Origin: Chitinophagaceae bacterium
GTDB taxonomy: Bacteria; Bacteroidota; Bacteroidia; Chitinophagales; Chitinophagaceae
Assembly (NCBI GenBank): GCA_016706055.1
Contig: JADJKL010000018.1
Span: 1-28,498 of the forward strand
Direction of reading: 5' to 3'
DNA: 28,498 nt
The position numbers and the translations under genes were made by a program. Below the pieces are notes generated by a model, which had not been told where the DNA came from, made no database searches, and worked only from the letters and a program-made list of their open reading frames with translations. Position 1 is the first letter of the stretch, and every line of letters starts with the position of its first letter. Positions 6,881 through 14,877 of the stretch are shown here, piece after piece.

Positions 6881-8119
6881 TGTAGCCGAATCAATAACCA
6901 GATTATAAGTACCGTTTTTTACAAGCGGCGTAAAATCCGAATTGCGGGGTGCATAGTTGATCACGTCGCCATAATTAAACCCAAAGCCATCTTTTAGAGC
7001 ATCTTCAGCATAGGCTCCCGGTTGTATGATTCTTGAAAACTCCCGGTTGTTCAGTCCTTTAAAGGAAAGGCTGAATACGTTATTGGTAATAGTATTTAAT
7101 GACTTTATTTTCTCGCCATTGAGTCCATAAGCATCAGCAGTAAATGAAATATCAAAAATACGGTTGTTATCAATTTGAACGGTTGCTTTTGTAAGTTTTA
7201 GGTAGCCTAATGGAGTTTGATATAAAACCGTATTCCTGACTTTAGGATTTTCTTGGCCGGCACCCTGTTTCCCACTTTCCTCTTTTTCGGTAGCAGTTGT
7301 CGACGTTATACCATTTGACTGGTCATGTCGGTTTCGCCTTTTCTGATATCCAACCTTGTAGATCGGTATTGAATCCCGCAACTCAAGTTGACCGGCAATC
7401 CTATCAAAATCAACCAGCAGTTGTGTTAACGAATCAACTTCCTTTCGTTGCTCCTTCAACCTTGCATCATTTTTATCCTCTATCTGTTGCTCTTTGTACT
7501 TGTCTATTTTTCCCTGTACTTTTTCCGTAAGCACGGCAATGCTGGTAGGACACAAAGAATCAGCATACTGAATACCGCTCTTTATCCAGGCTTCAAAACT
7601 ATGAGCATCAACGATGGATTCTGTTGCATACCGTTTTATTTTTCTTAAACTGCTGTCGGCTGAGGGCAAGCTGTCACTGTCATGAATATATAAATGATAA
7701 AGTCCTCCTGCTCCTTTTTGAAGAATACAATACTTTTGAACACCACAATAAATTGGGATAGTGCTTATTATCAGCGCTTCCTTTTTCACCTTATCCGAAA
7801 TTACCTTTTCGGGAATACTGTCAATTTTTTTTTGAAGTCCTTGAAAAGATTCGCTGATATTTTCTGAAGATTTCCCAACCTCCTTTTCTAACGATTCAAT
7901 CTGCCGGAAGGATTGTGTAACAATAGTCTTCAATGCCTCTATTTGCCTTTTTAAAGAATCGTTTTGTTGCTGGAGACTGTCTTTTAAACTGGTCACAGCT
8001 TTATCGAGATGATATACTTTCACCGTAGAACTGTCCTTCGGTGTAGTTTGGGCATCAATATCGCTGGCAAAAAATATTGCTATGCAAACTAAAAAAAAAT
8101 AGTTACTCAGTGCTTTCAT
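6848..8119 (-). CDS. Large envelope protein: signal peptide, coiled coil, beta-rich domain (N-terminal part)
   Basis: I do not recognise the family. From the ATG at 8117-8119 the protein has a signal peptide (MKALSNYFFLVCIAIFFA, cut before or after SDIDAQ); the longer frame to 8167 adds a leader without signal features. Residues about 30-115 form a long coiled coil with heptads rich in Gln, Ser and Lys (KDSLQQQNDSLKRQIEALK, then SFRQIESLEKEV). Residues about 115-250 contain more helices (KEQQIEDKNDARLKEQRKEV). From about residue 285, after a low-complexity linker, a beta-rich domain begins (PLGYLKLTKATVQIDNNRIF) and runs into the barrel-like C-terminus at 6015-6880. Whole protein about 701 residues. 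A coiled coil in the periplasm attached to a beta-barrel resembles an envelope tether (inference). It heads the operon with the trypsin-like protease. Confidence 0.65.
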   Translation of the reverse strand: MKALSNYFFLVCIAIFFASDIDAQTTPKDSSTVKVYHLDKAVTSLKDSLQQQNDSLKRQIEALKTIVTQSFRQIESLEKEVGKSSENISESFQGLQKKIDSIPEKVISDKVKKEALIISTIPIYCGVQKYCILQKGAGGLYHLYIHDSDSLPSADSSLRKIKRYATESIVDAHSFEAWIKSGIQYADSLCPTSIAVLTEKVQGKIDKYKEQQIEDKNDARLKEQRKEVDSLTQLLVDFDRIAGQLELRDSIPIYKVGYQKRRNRHDQSNGITSTTATEKEESGKQGAGQENPKVRNTVLYQTPLGYLKLTKATVQIDNNRIFDISFTADAYGLNGEKIKSLNTITNNVFSLSFKGLNNREFSRIIQPGAYAEDALKDGFGFNYGDVINYAPRNSDFTPLVKNGTYNLVIDSATRFIAAVILTI

Positions 8120-8216
8120 TTTAATAATGATTATTGTAATTAAATGGCTTGTCAAATCAGAAAACAAATTAGCAGGGTATAGAAAAACTTAGATCCGTGA
8201 TTTAACCCATACCAAT

Positions 8217-8230
8217 CAGTGTTTACACCC
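8217..8230 (-). promoter_or_regulatory. Degenerate CCGTGTAAACACGG box upstream of the 8119-5229 operon
   Basis: On the minus strand GGGTGTAAACACTG, with the ten-base core GTGTAAACAC intact, 97 bases upstream of the ATG at 8119. Orientation and core match the other copies. Confidence 0.4.
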
Positions 8231-8487
8231 TCCAACCTTTCCTAGTCAGGGATAAATATCTTTTTGTTTTCATGCTGGCAGGCTTTCATTATGCTGAAAT
8301 GCCCGTAGGTAAAGAATGGCTATGGATAGTATACAGTTTGTCTGCTACTCCAAAAAAAATAGGGTTCCCAAAGAGTCAACGGTTAAACTTTCACAATACA
8401 CATTTTAAAAAACAGGGTAGTGTTAATGCTAATGATCCATCCAGATTGTTATCCCATAAAATTATACGTAGGCAAATAATAAAACAA

Positions 8488-8501
8488 CCGTGTAAATACG
8501 G
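8488..8501 (+). promoter_or_regulatory. CCGTGTAAATACGG box in the 8231-8807 gap
   Basis: Identical over 14 bases to the box at 1666, and also preceded by 'acaa'. No convincing gene starts close downstream; the next open frame begins at 8808. The rest of the gap is A/T-rich and shows only the hairpin at 8591. Confidence 0.45.
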
Positions 8502-8590
8502 ATACCAGAAAACAACGAGTTGGGCCTTTATGTTGGCATGTAACAAAAGAAACCGGAAATCAGCAGCGTAAAGATTATCCGTTCAAATAA

Positions 8591-8617
8591 AACGTCCCGG
8601 TAAACAAACGGGACGTT
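8591..8617. terminator. Strong hairpin AACGTCCCG-N9-CGGGACGTT
   Basis: Nine-base perfect stem with a nine-base A-rich loop (gtaaacaaa), flanked by A/T-rich DNA on both sides but without a clean T run. It fits a transcription terminator or attenuator. It lies between the envelope-protein promoter region and the gene at 8808. An ATG-AAT-AAT-TAA micro-frame follows at about 8642, which would suit a leader peptide, but this is speculative. Confidence 0.55.
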
Positions 8618-8807
8618 CTTAAAACTTAAAAATCGAACTTTATGAATAATTAAAACTACCCCTACCTTATATCACAAACAACAGTATTATTACTGATACG
8701 ATAATAAAAAACAATTACGGCGTATCAAAATTCGGTACTTGTACGGATGAATAGTACGATAACTGTTTATAGTTTTATATAATCCTTTAAACCAAACCTG
8801 TCCCCAT

Positions 8808-9267
8808 ATGAAAACTTCACTGCTCAAACGGATCAGGCATCATAGCATGCTTTTTATAATGTCTTCTTTTTTCAGAAATTTGACAACTTACCCGGTGCAC
8901 ATCCCTGCCCTTTTCAATTTATTGGCGCCGGGAGTCAGTACTCCAAATTATTATCCACCAGAAAAACGTAGAAAATATATCAGGTCGCAAAGTCGCCCGG
9001 CCAATACACTTATACAAAACATCCGCAAAGCATTTGGAATGGAAAACACCAATTCAGCTAACATCAAAAAATTTTGTAACATTCCTGGCAGCAGAAATAC
9101 AAGCAAAATCCCATTTGCAAAACATACATGAACTCCGGCAAAACAAGGCTTTGCAGATAGAACTCAAAATTCTGTTACTGATTAACCTTAATAAAATCCA
9201 ATATGGCATACATCCTCGAACCCTGGGATATCCTTATCAGTACGACCATACATCCCGACAGGCTTAG
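8808..9267 (+). CDS. Possible small protein of unknown function, frameshifted
   Basis: Two overlapping frames. The first (8808-9131) begins MKTSLLKRIRHHSMLF and is basic (PPEKRRKYIRSQSRPA). The second (open from about 9022) contains EWKTPIQLTSKNFVTFLAAE and ELRQNKALQIELKILLLINL, which looks like a genuine amphipathic helical stretch. Joining them near 9030 would give about 130-150 residues ending close to or overlapping the ATG at 9203. I cannot name a family and cannot exclude that only the second part, or neither, is coding. It directly precedes the gene at 9203 and could be cotranslated with it. Confidence 0.3.
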
Positions 9268-10362
9268 TCATTTTAGTAACAGCGAAAATTGGCACCAGAC
9301 TTTTATTCAGGAATCAGAGTCCGAAGTGGAAAAGCTCCGTACCTTATTAGTTAAGGATTTTGTAGCTGGGGCCAAGCAAAAGAAAATGGAATTCCTTGTT
9401 CAATTTAACCAGGGCATATTAATACGATTGCTTGACAAACTGCATGAATATAGAAATTCTCCTGCGGCATCTGATAAAACTATCTTGCTTTATGAAAGCA
9501 TCAGCATTCATGTTCGTTTCATACTTGATTTTATAGAGGAATATTTTGCCAAATATTTTGACAGAAATGAAAAAGTACCCATCAGTTATTTAATTCCGTC
9601 CAAAGAAGAAATCCTGCATCAACTGAAACGATTACAAAAATTATTTGCAATTAATAAGGCAAACCGATTCATTTTTGCCCGACTTAATACGTTCCAACTT
9701 TACTGATTTTTGTAAAGATGAGATAACACTAGTCACTTATAGCGAATTGATTTACCAGAAGGAGTTGGCTAAAGAATTGCTGTCCCTACACAAGCCCGGG
9801 AAGAATGATAATTTTCAAAAAGAACTTGAAGATAAACTTATCAGTATGAATTTTAATTCAACATCATTTACTGATTATTTGCTGGAACGGTTAAACATAC
9901 GGATAGAACAAGCCACAACAAGTAAAAGTAAAGTTGCAATAATTGCCAGTTTCCAAAGAAGTATCACTTTAATTTGTCTCCGGCGATCTTTTGCATTGTG
10001 CTCCAATTGCCCCAATGTAAAAGAAACCATACTAAGCATTATTGATAAAAGAATTTTTCTTTCTACAGGATGTTGCCGAAAAGCATTCGCCACCCGCTGC
10101 CACTGAAAAAACTTTGGTTCATGTGCAATTCAAGGGAACCGAAATCTACTTATTTCATAAGGCTTTTATTGATGCCGGTGGTGCTCCGGGAGAAACGTAT
10201 AAAAGTATTCTTGAAAAAACAGCAGCCTATCTTTCCAATAAAACAAAAAAAGGATTCAGTGTAGAGAGTCTGCAAAAGAACAGTGATAAGGTGGATTATG
10301 AATCAAAGGAAAACCTGAAGCGATTCCTGACGAAGATGATCAGGAATATTGATAGTTATTAA
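9203..10362 (+). CDS. Helical protein, possibly RteC-like regulator of a conjugative element (two frameshifts)
   Basis: Three plus-strand frames join into about 386 residues. The first is MAYILEPWDILISTTIHPDR and on to LKRLQKLFAINKANRFI. The second, after an indel in a T run near 9673, is LPDLIRSNFTDFCKDEITLV and on to ILSIIDKRIF. The third, after an indel near 10062, is FLQDVAEKHSPPAATEKTLV to the C-terminus MIRNIDSY. It is nearly all helical and has no signal peptide. The last 75 residues (VQFKGTEIYLFHKAFIDAGG...LKRFLTKMIRNID) have the layout of the RteC C-terminal domain, which in CTnDOT controls excision: 'W.G....L..L...L...G', spacer, 'F...L...L..R.D'. The N-terminal half (helices around LLYESISIHVRFILDFIEEY) is also RteC-like in outline. 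The match is by pattern only, so the name is tentative; the position between accessory genes and the tra operon is compatible. Confidence 0.45.
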
Positions 10363-10480
10363 TAATGCACTAATTAACTTTATTGATAGTGAATAAAACG
10401 ATAGATTATATTACTCTAATTATTGCCCGTTTAAATTATATAAAAGTTGGGGGCGAATTGCAATACATACCAAATACCTG

Positions 10481-11045
10481 TCAAGCTGAATTTATGGTAA
10501 TACTTTCAAACACCCATTTGTTTGCCTTCCGGATGAATTTTACAGTATAACTGATGGTCTTGTTTGTTGGTCCAGCAGGATTATACAGGTCTGTTAAGTG
10601 GTGAACAGGAGTACTAAAAGTTGCTCCTTCACTCTCAAAACTTTTGTCAGTATCTATTTTGGCTGCAGCAGCTTTAATTATGTTTTCTAAAATATGGTAT
10701 TCCTGTAAAAGTCGAAACCTGCCTGTTAATATTTTCAATTGATTAATCATTGTATCAAAGTCAGGCGAATCCCCGTATATCATAGCTGCCTGCATAGCCC
10801 TGTAATCTTGCCTGAACATTTCCAATATCTTCAGAAAACCGTTCTATCAGTTTCCAGCCTTTACTTAACGAAGTGCCACCTTTAAAAATAAAAAACTTTG
10901 CATAAGGGCTTTCAAATAATACTTTAAGCGTAAGTGTTACCCACCAATCTTTTTCAATAGCTTTTGCTGTAATACCACTTTTTACTGCTACTTGTGCAAT
11001 GCTTGTTCTTCTTTGTTCGTCTGTCAGTTTTAACCAGCCTGTCAT
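10481..11045 (-). pseudogene. AbiEii-type nucleotidyltransferase toxin with a large internal deletion
   Basis: The N-terminus (MTGWLKLTDEQRRTSIAQVA... AIEKDWWVTLTLKVLF) carries the AbiEii nucleotidyltransferase signature FIFKGGTSLSKGWKLIERFS and then SEDI, where the second Asp of the catalytic pair should follow. Directly after it the sequence switches frame to LEMFRQDYRAMQAAMIYGDS, which in intact members is close to the C-terminus. About 150-180 residues, including the rest of the active site, are missing. Frame and content both break at the same point (about 10825), so this is a real deletion, not one lost base. The remaining C-terminus (about 60 residues, VHHLTDLYNPAGPTNKTISY) is unfamiliar. 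The product cannot be an active type IV TA toxin. It starts six bases after the antitoxin gene ends. Confidence 0.75.
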
Positions 11046-11051
11046 GTTCTG

Positions 11052-11648
11052 TTATTTTAAAAGCTTTACAATATAATCATGAATACGGCCAGATGTTAAC
11101 GACAGGTTTCTTTTTAACTGACTGGGATTTTCTTTTTGTAAAATCGCTTTTATTTTGTTTGCCGTATCACTATCAATATTCTCAGGATTTATTTCATCCA
11201 GTGCCAAAATAACGAGGCTGCTTAACTGGCCTTCCAACGACATTTTTTTTGGAGTGGTGGCTTTAAAGCGGACAACTGATTTGCCGATCTTTATCTGCCG
11301 GTTTTCTCCATCGGTAATATAAACAAGCTTTGTTGGCACCTGGGAAGTAAGCCCAAGCCTGTGCAATGCAAAAGCTCCGGCAGGTTTTATACGTACCTTT
11401 TCTTTTTTGGCAATAGCCTCGGCTACCGCCTCGGGGGCAGGATATATGGCACCAAATAAAGGGTCTATTTTTGGCACATAATAAATACCATGTGCCAGTC
11501 TTTTTAGCTTACCCTGTCTACTTAGCCTTGACAAGGCTGTTTTAATAGCAGTTTGAGTACCTTTGCCTCTAAAGTCAGTTGGGAATATTAAATCTCCTTT
11601 CTTACGTCTTGAAATAGAGTGTTCTATATGCTTATGTACGTTTTCCAT
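11052..11648 (-). CDS. AbiEi-type antitoxin (DUF6088 family)
   Basis: A 198-residue protein. Residues 1-60 form a winged helix with the AbiEi N-terminal pattern (KGDLIFPTDFRGKGTQTAIK, then LSRLSRQGKLKRLAHGIYYV). The rest is the DUF6088 antitoxin domain with the central phrase RIKPAGAFALHRLGLTSQVP and the strand pair KLVYITDGENRQIKIGKSVV. In type IV systems this protein does not bind the toxin but counteracts its nucleotidyltransferase effect and represses its own promoter. The gene is intact while its toxin is deleted, so it may persist as a repressor or an anti-addiction remnant. The ATG at 11646-11648 is preceded by A-rich leader sequence. It probably forms one transcript with the toxin remnant. 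Confidence 0.8.
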   Translation of the reverse strand: MENVHKHIEHSISRRKKGDLIFPTDFRGKGTQTAIKTALSRLSRQGKLKRLAHGIYYVPKIDPLFGAIYPAPEAVAEAIAKKEKVRIKPAGAFALHRLGLTSQVPTKLVYITDGENRQIKIGKSVVRFKATTPKKMSLEGQLSSLVILALDEINPENIDSDTANKIKAILQKENPSQLKRNLSLTSGRIHDYIVKLLK

Positions 11649-11782
11649 TGTTACAAAAATAAGGAAAAAGGTAGCAGGAAAATTTTAATTATTCTATTAT
11701 AAGCAAGGATTCATATGTTATAATACAATAACCCGCAAGTTGGGTCAGCGAGAAGGATTACGACTAATTACCTGTTTTTCAT

Positions 11783-11926
11783 CTATATAAAAAGATCGAA
11801 TGGGAAATGATGAATGGCTACCCATTTACAGATAGTAGTGCTGCTGATTCCGTACCTAGGGGCTAGTTGTCTGAAACCGCATCCTTGAGCTAAATACTCG
11901 GCAAAAATATTTTTTAAGCCCATTTT
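11783..11926 (-). pseudogene. Helix-turn-helix fragment, likely a transposase N-terminal remnant
   Basis: The recognisable part is MGLKNIFAEYLAQGCGFRQL followed by APRYGISSTTICKWV, a helix-turn-helix of the type found at the start of IS3-like transposases ('LA..YGIS..TI..WV'). The frame then stops after ten more residues, with no catalytic domain downstream. The open frame extends back to 12040 but that part is unlike a protein. No terminal inverted repeats are seen. The surrounding 11649-12303 gap otherwise holds a 43-codon plus-strand frame (11982-12113) that I cannot support as a gene. Confidence 0.35.
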
Positions 11927-12245
11927 TGGTTGATTTTTAGTCAACCTATATCCGGACAAGACAAAGGGTAAAAGCCTGGTAATGTGGTCCGGCAAAGAAA
12001 TGATAACAGATGAGCTCGACATGAATGATGAAACAGACACCCATCCACTTGATTTTATAACTCACGCAACAGAAACGAATCCTGAAGCATTTAAAAATAA
12101 AATGACTAAATGATGTCGTTCATTTAAAAACTCTCTTCCTCACACAGTTTATGCTGTGAATTTATTCCAAGCTACAGATATCTATTGTGACTCCTACTTC
12201 ACCTTCGGTTCACCCGACTTCACCCAAATCGCATTTTTCGTCCAG

Positions 12246-12253
12246 TATGTTTG
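12246..12253 (+). promoter_or_regulatory. Possible -7 element (TATGTTTG) of the tra operon promoter
   Basis: Matches the Bacteroidota -7 consensus TAnnTTTG, 57 bases before the first tra-operon start at 12310. No clear TTTG -33 element is found 19-21 bases upstream, so this is only a candidate. Confidence 0.25.
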
Positions 12254-12309
12254 TGTTCTGTTACGGCAAATGATATAAACAGCATTGTGAATCAAAAAAA
12301 TTAGTGCTC

Positions 12310-12738
12310 ATGTTTTCTTCTATATCCTGGCAAAGTTATATTTCAATAGTTGCGGTACTACTTGCTATTTATTATGCTTTTGTTCTGTATGTGTACTATA
12401 GAAAAGATATTGTACAGGTCTTAACCACTGGCCGGAATAACGGTGAAGGCAGCAAACAAAATATACTTGCTGATAATACCGGAGCAGCAGAACAACCAGC
12501 AGCAGAAAACTATATCGATGAATTGAAGGCGTTGATTCACCAGGCGGGTTATAGCCACTTATCTAAAGATGAACTGGTTTTTTCATTACAACAACTTCTA
12601 GGTTCGGACAGGTTTGAAACAATTAAAACGCCAGACTTTAAAAAGAGACTTGGCAAAATAATTACCTATGAATGCCAAACAAATTGCTCCATGCACTTAG
12701 ACGAGGAGGACCTGCAACGGGTATGGGTTGGTAAGTGA
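12310..12738 (+). CDS. Membrane-anchored protein at the head of the tra operon
   Basis: From the ATG at 12310 (an in-frame GTG at 12304 is less likely) this gives 142 residues. An N-terminal membrane segment (about residues 6-27, YISIVAVLLAIYYAFVLYVY) is followed by a basic YRKD and a soluble domain, so the tail is most likely cytoplasmic. The linker is Gln/Ala/Asn-rich; the tail (YIDELKALIHQAGYSHLSKD, then FETIKTPDFKKRLGKIITYE) is helical. I know no name for it; comparable small one-TM proteins precede traE in conjugative transposons of this phylum. Fifty bases separate it from traE. It probably belongs to the transfer apparatus. Confidence 0.65.
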   Translation: MFSSISWQSYISIVAVLLAIYYAFVLYVYYRKDIVQVLTTGRNNGEGSKQNILADNTGAAEQPAAENYIDELKALIHQAGYSHLSKDELVFSLQQLLGSDRFETIKTPDFKKRLGKIITYECQTNCSMHLDEEDLQRVWVGK

Positions 12739-12788
12739 TGAAGGAAAGTGCATGGAGCATACTATAATTAATTATTAAGAATACAATA

Positions 12789-13100
12789 ATGAAAATTAAA
12801 ATGAAACTGAACAGATTTTTTTTAACGCTTACTCTTTTGTTAACAGGCATTATACTCTATGCACAAGATGGTAATGCAGGTATTAATGAAGCCAATACAA
12901 AAGTAAGAGGCTATTTCGCTTCCGGTACAAATCTGATGTATGCGGTAGGTGCTATCCTCGGATTGATTGGCGCAGTAAAAGTGTATAGTAAATGGAATAG
13001 CGGTGATCCCGATACAGGTAAAGTAGCAGCGGCGTGGTTCGGTTCCTGTGTTTTCTTAGTGGTAGTGGCCACAGTGATCCGGTCATTTTTTGGAGTGTAA
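12789..13100 (+). CDS. traE: Conjugative transposon protein TraE (DUF4134, pilin/VirB2-like)
   Basis: A 103-residue protein with a signal peptide (FFLTLTLLLTGIILYAQ, cut after AQ) and two further hydrophobic segments (MYAVGAILGLIGAVKVYSKW and VAAAWFGSCVFLVVVATVIR). The residues GINEANTKVRGYF and WNSGDPDTGKVAAAWFG are the hallmark of DUF4134/TraE of CTnDOT-type elements. VirB2-like size and topology suggest the pilus subunit or inner-membrane pilin precursor. A second ATG at 12801 is also usable. The short gap after the stop contains a C/G-rich palindromic element (13104-13132). Confidence 0.9.
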   Translation: MKIKMKLNRFFLTLTLLLTGIILYAQDGNAGINEANTKVRGYFASGTNLMYAVGAILGLIGAVKVYSKWNSGDPDTGKVAAAWFGSCVFLVVVATVIRSFFGV

Positions 13101-13103
13101 AAA

Positions 13104-13132
13104 CTCAGCAATCTCTCTAAGGGGGAGGCTAA
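13104..13132. repeat. Short C/G-rich palindromic element, copy 1
   Basis: The core 'ctctctaagggggaggct' resembles the cores at 14463-14527 ('ctcctttaggagaggggct') and 17319-17343 ('ccctctaaagggggct'). It lies between traE and the T9SS gene. Confidence 0.45.
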
Positions 13133-13167
13133 GCTATAAAGATTTTTTAATTTTTAAATCAAGACTT

Positions 13168-14391
13168 ATGAAAATGAAATTTATTTTTTTGTTGCTATTG
13201 ATTAGTAATTTATGCACTGCACAATATATTGGTGTTAGAGCAAGGTATACCGAAACAAGGTTGGTTGATGATTCACCGAATCCTCCGAAACGAGAGAACC
13301 GATTGGTTCTTTCCTTTTACACCGTTACATTTAATGGTAAGGGAAATGATTTTACGCCAGTTGTATTATCTAATTATGATATCTGGGTGTACAAAGAAGG
13401 GTTGCAGTTTGGAAATCCAATGGGAGGAGTGCTCGATTCAACGGGTAATAATTATCCGGGGTATGCCTGGCCTGCCCCTAAAGTTGTTTCCTATTATAAT
13501 ACACTAGGGTTGAACTATATTGACTGTAGTCCCTACGTCGCCACCCATTATGTTGTAAACGGACAGGAACTGGATTGTGGGTTCATTACAGTTTCCTATT
13601 GGGATATGGATTATGGAACGATGGTGCCTTTTGAAGCATTCCCAGCGCCCAATATTTGTTTGCCCTGGTATGATTTTATACATCCTTATTATTTTTTACC
13701 GGGCAATGTCAATTTTAGCACGGAGACTGTATTTCCCATGCCTCCTTACAACTTTTACAATTTTTATTGTGGTGGTCAGCTACAATTGATAAGAAGGGGA
13801 TTACTTTCTTTTGATAGTACGGGTGGTGGCATTGTTTTACCTGTTCGCTTTGCCCACGTAAAAGGGACAATTGACCCTTCCAATAAGGCGACTATCTCCT
13901 GGTCTAATTTAACAGAGTCGGACATACTGCAATATGAGGTTGAGCGGTCGGCTGATGGAGCAACCTTCCATCCAATAGCAACAGTTTTACCAAACCAAAA
14001 TAATGGAGGCCGAGCTGATTATACATTTATGTCACTACAGCCGGACTTGAAAGATTACTACCGGGTAAAAGCAACCGAAACAACTGGTGCTTCTTTTTAT
14101 AGCAATATTGTAACCCTTTCAAAAACAAAAAAACCTAAGGTTTTTATTGTCAACCCGAACCCGGTAACCCATGGACAGTTTACATTTCGATTGACCAATG
14201 CTGAACAGGGCCGCTATATTTATTCTATCATCAACTCACAGGGGCAGCAAATAAAACAAAAGTCATTCTCTCATAATGGAGGTGATGTCAGTCAGCAAGT
14301 TGATATAACAGGATTTTCTCCAGGTGTATATCAGGTAGTACTCTGGTCAGCTACTGAACGGTATTCGCAAAAGATTGTCAATGTGTACTAG
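13168..14391 (+). CDS. Secreted protein with T9SS type A sorting domain, inside the tra operon
   Basis: From the ATG at 13168 (the open frame to 13090 runs back into traE and the repeat) the protein has 407 residues. A signal peptide (MKMKFIFLLLLISNLCTAQ) is followed by about 200 residues rich in Tyr, Pro, Phe and Asn that I do not recognise (LSNYDIWVYKEGLQFGNP, WPAPKVVSYYNTLGL). Residues about 225-320 look like a fibronectin/Ig-type beta-sandwich (ATISWSNLTESDILQYEVER; DYYRVKATETTGASFYSNIV). The last 80 residues are a T9SS type A C-terminal domain (NPNPVTHGQFTF, then VYQVVLWSATERYSQKIVNV). The protein should therefore cross the outer membrane by T9SS and be surface-attached or released. Conjugation operons do not usually carry this; a surface adhesin helping mating contact is an inference. 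Confidence 0.8.
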   Translation: MKMKFIFLLLLISNLCTAQYIGVRARYTETRLVDDSPNPPKRENRLVLSFYTVTFNGKGNDFTPVVLSNYDIWVYKEGLQFGNPMGGVLDSTGNNYPGYAWPAPKVVSYYNTLGLNYIDCSPYVATHYVVNGQELDCGFITVSYWDMDYGTMVPFEAFPAPNICLPWYDFIHPYYFLPGNVNFSTETVFPMPPYNFYNFYCGGQLQLIRRGLLSFDSTGGGIVLPVRFAHVKGTIDPSNKATISWSNLTESDILQYEVERSADGATFHPIATVLPNQNNGGRADYTFMSLQPDLKDYYRVKATETTGASFYSNIVTLSKTKKPKVFIVNPNPVTHGQFTFRLTNAEQGRYIYSIINSQGQQIKQKSFSHNGGDVSQQVDITGFSPGVYQVVLWSATERYSQKIVNVY

Positions 14392-14462
14392 CTTTTGAAT
14401 AATTACAGGGCAACAGAATATAATTTATACGGATAAAAAAGAGTAGGGGAATGAAATTATAA

Positions 14463-14527
14463 CCTCACCCCAAATGAGCTACGCTCGTCCCTTCGCTTAA
14501 CTCGGGAACTCCTTTAGGAGAGGGGCT
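14463..14527. repeat. C/G-rich palindromic element, copy 2
   Basis: Runs from 'cctcaccccaaatgagct' to 'ctcctttaggagaggggct'. It contains a small hairpin (ctcct-tt-aggag) and a complementary relation between 'cacccc' and 'gagggg'. It fills the gap before traF. Elements of this kind are scattered between genes in this phylum. Confidence 0.5.
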
Positions 14528-14550
14528 TATTGAAAAGAAATTTTAAAGCT

Positions 14551-14877
14551 ATGTCAACAAGTGTATATACCATCAACAAGGGAATCAATAAGCCCATAGA
14601 ATTTAAGGGGCTCAAAGCACAATATATCTGGTGGCTGGGTGGCGGACTTTTAGCGTTGCTTATCCTTTTTGCTATTCTATATATCTGTGGCATCAATACA
14701 TTTTTGTGTTTGGGAATTATTATTACCGGTGGCACAGCCTTATTTATGCATGTCTACAAACTAAGCAGAAAATATGGGGAACACGGCATGATGAAAAGCC
14801 TGGCAAAAAGAAGTATTCCAACAGTTGTAAAAAGTTATTCAAGAAAAGTATTTACCGGATTATGCAAAAAGAATTAA
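14551..14877 (+). CDS. traF: Conjugative transposon protein TraF (DUF4133, VirB3-like)
   Basis: From the ATG at 14551 (seven codons inside the longest open frame, which reaches into the palindromic element) the protein has 108 residues. It matches DUF4133: the N-terminal YTINKGINKPIEFKGLKAQY, two adjacent membrane segments (YIWWLGGGLLALLILFAILY and LCLGIIITGGTALFMHVYKL), then a basic tail with KYGEHGMMKSLAKRSIP. By size, topology and position before the ATPase it corresponds to VirB3. Its last 16 bases overlap the start of traG, so the two are translationally coupled. Confidence 0.9.
   Translation: MSTSVYTINKGINKPIEFKGLKAQYIWWLGGGLLALLILFAILYICGINTFLCLGIIITGGTALFMHVYKLSRKYGEHGMMKSLAKRSIPTVVKSYSRKVFTGLCKKN

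Noticed and set aside
6277..7648. Several plus-strand frames of 60-85 codons
   Set aside because: Antisense shadows of the large envelope protein gene.
8272..8571. 99-codon plus-strand frame
   Set aside because: No protein-like pattern, contains the regulatory box at 8488, and lies in the leader region of the divergent operon.
11982..12113. 43-codon plus-strand frame (MWSGKEMITDELDMNDETDT and on)
   Set aside because: Reads like coding sequence in composition but has no upstream continuation, no recognised family and overlaps the helix-turn-helix frame on the other strand; too weak to call.
14631..14861. N-terminal extension of the traG frame
   Set aside because: It is the out-of-frame shadow of traF; TraG similarity begins only at the ATG at 14862.
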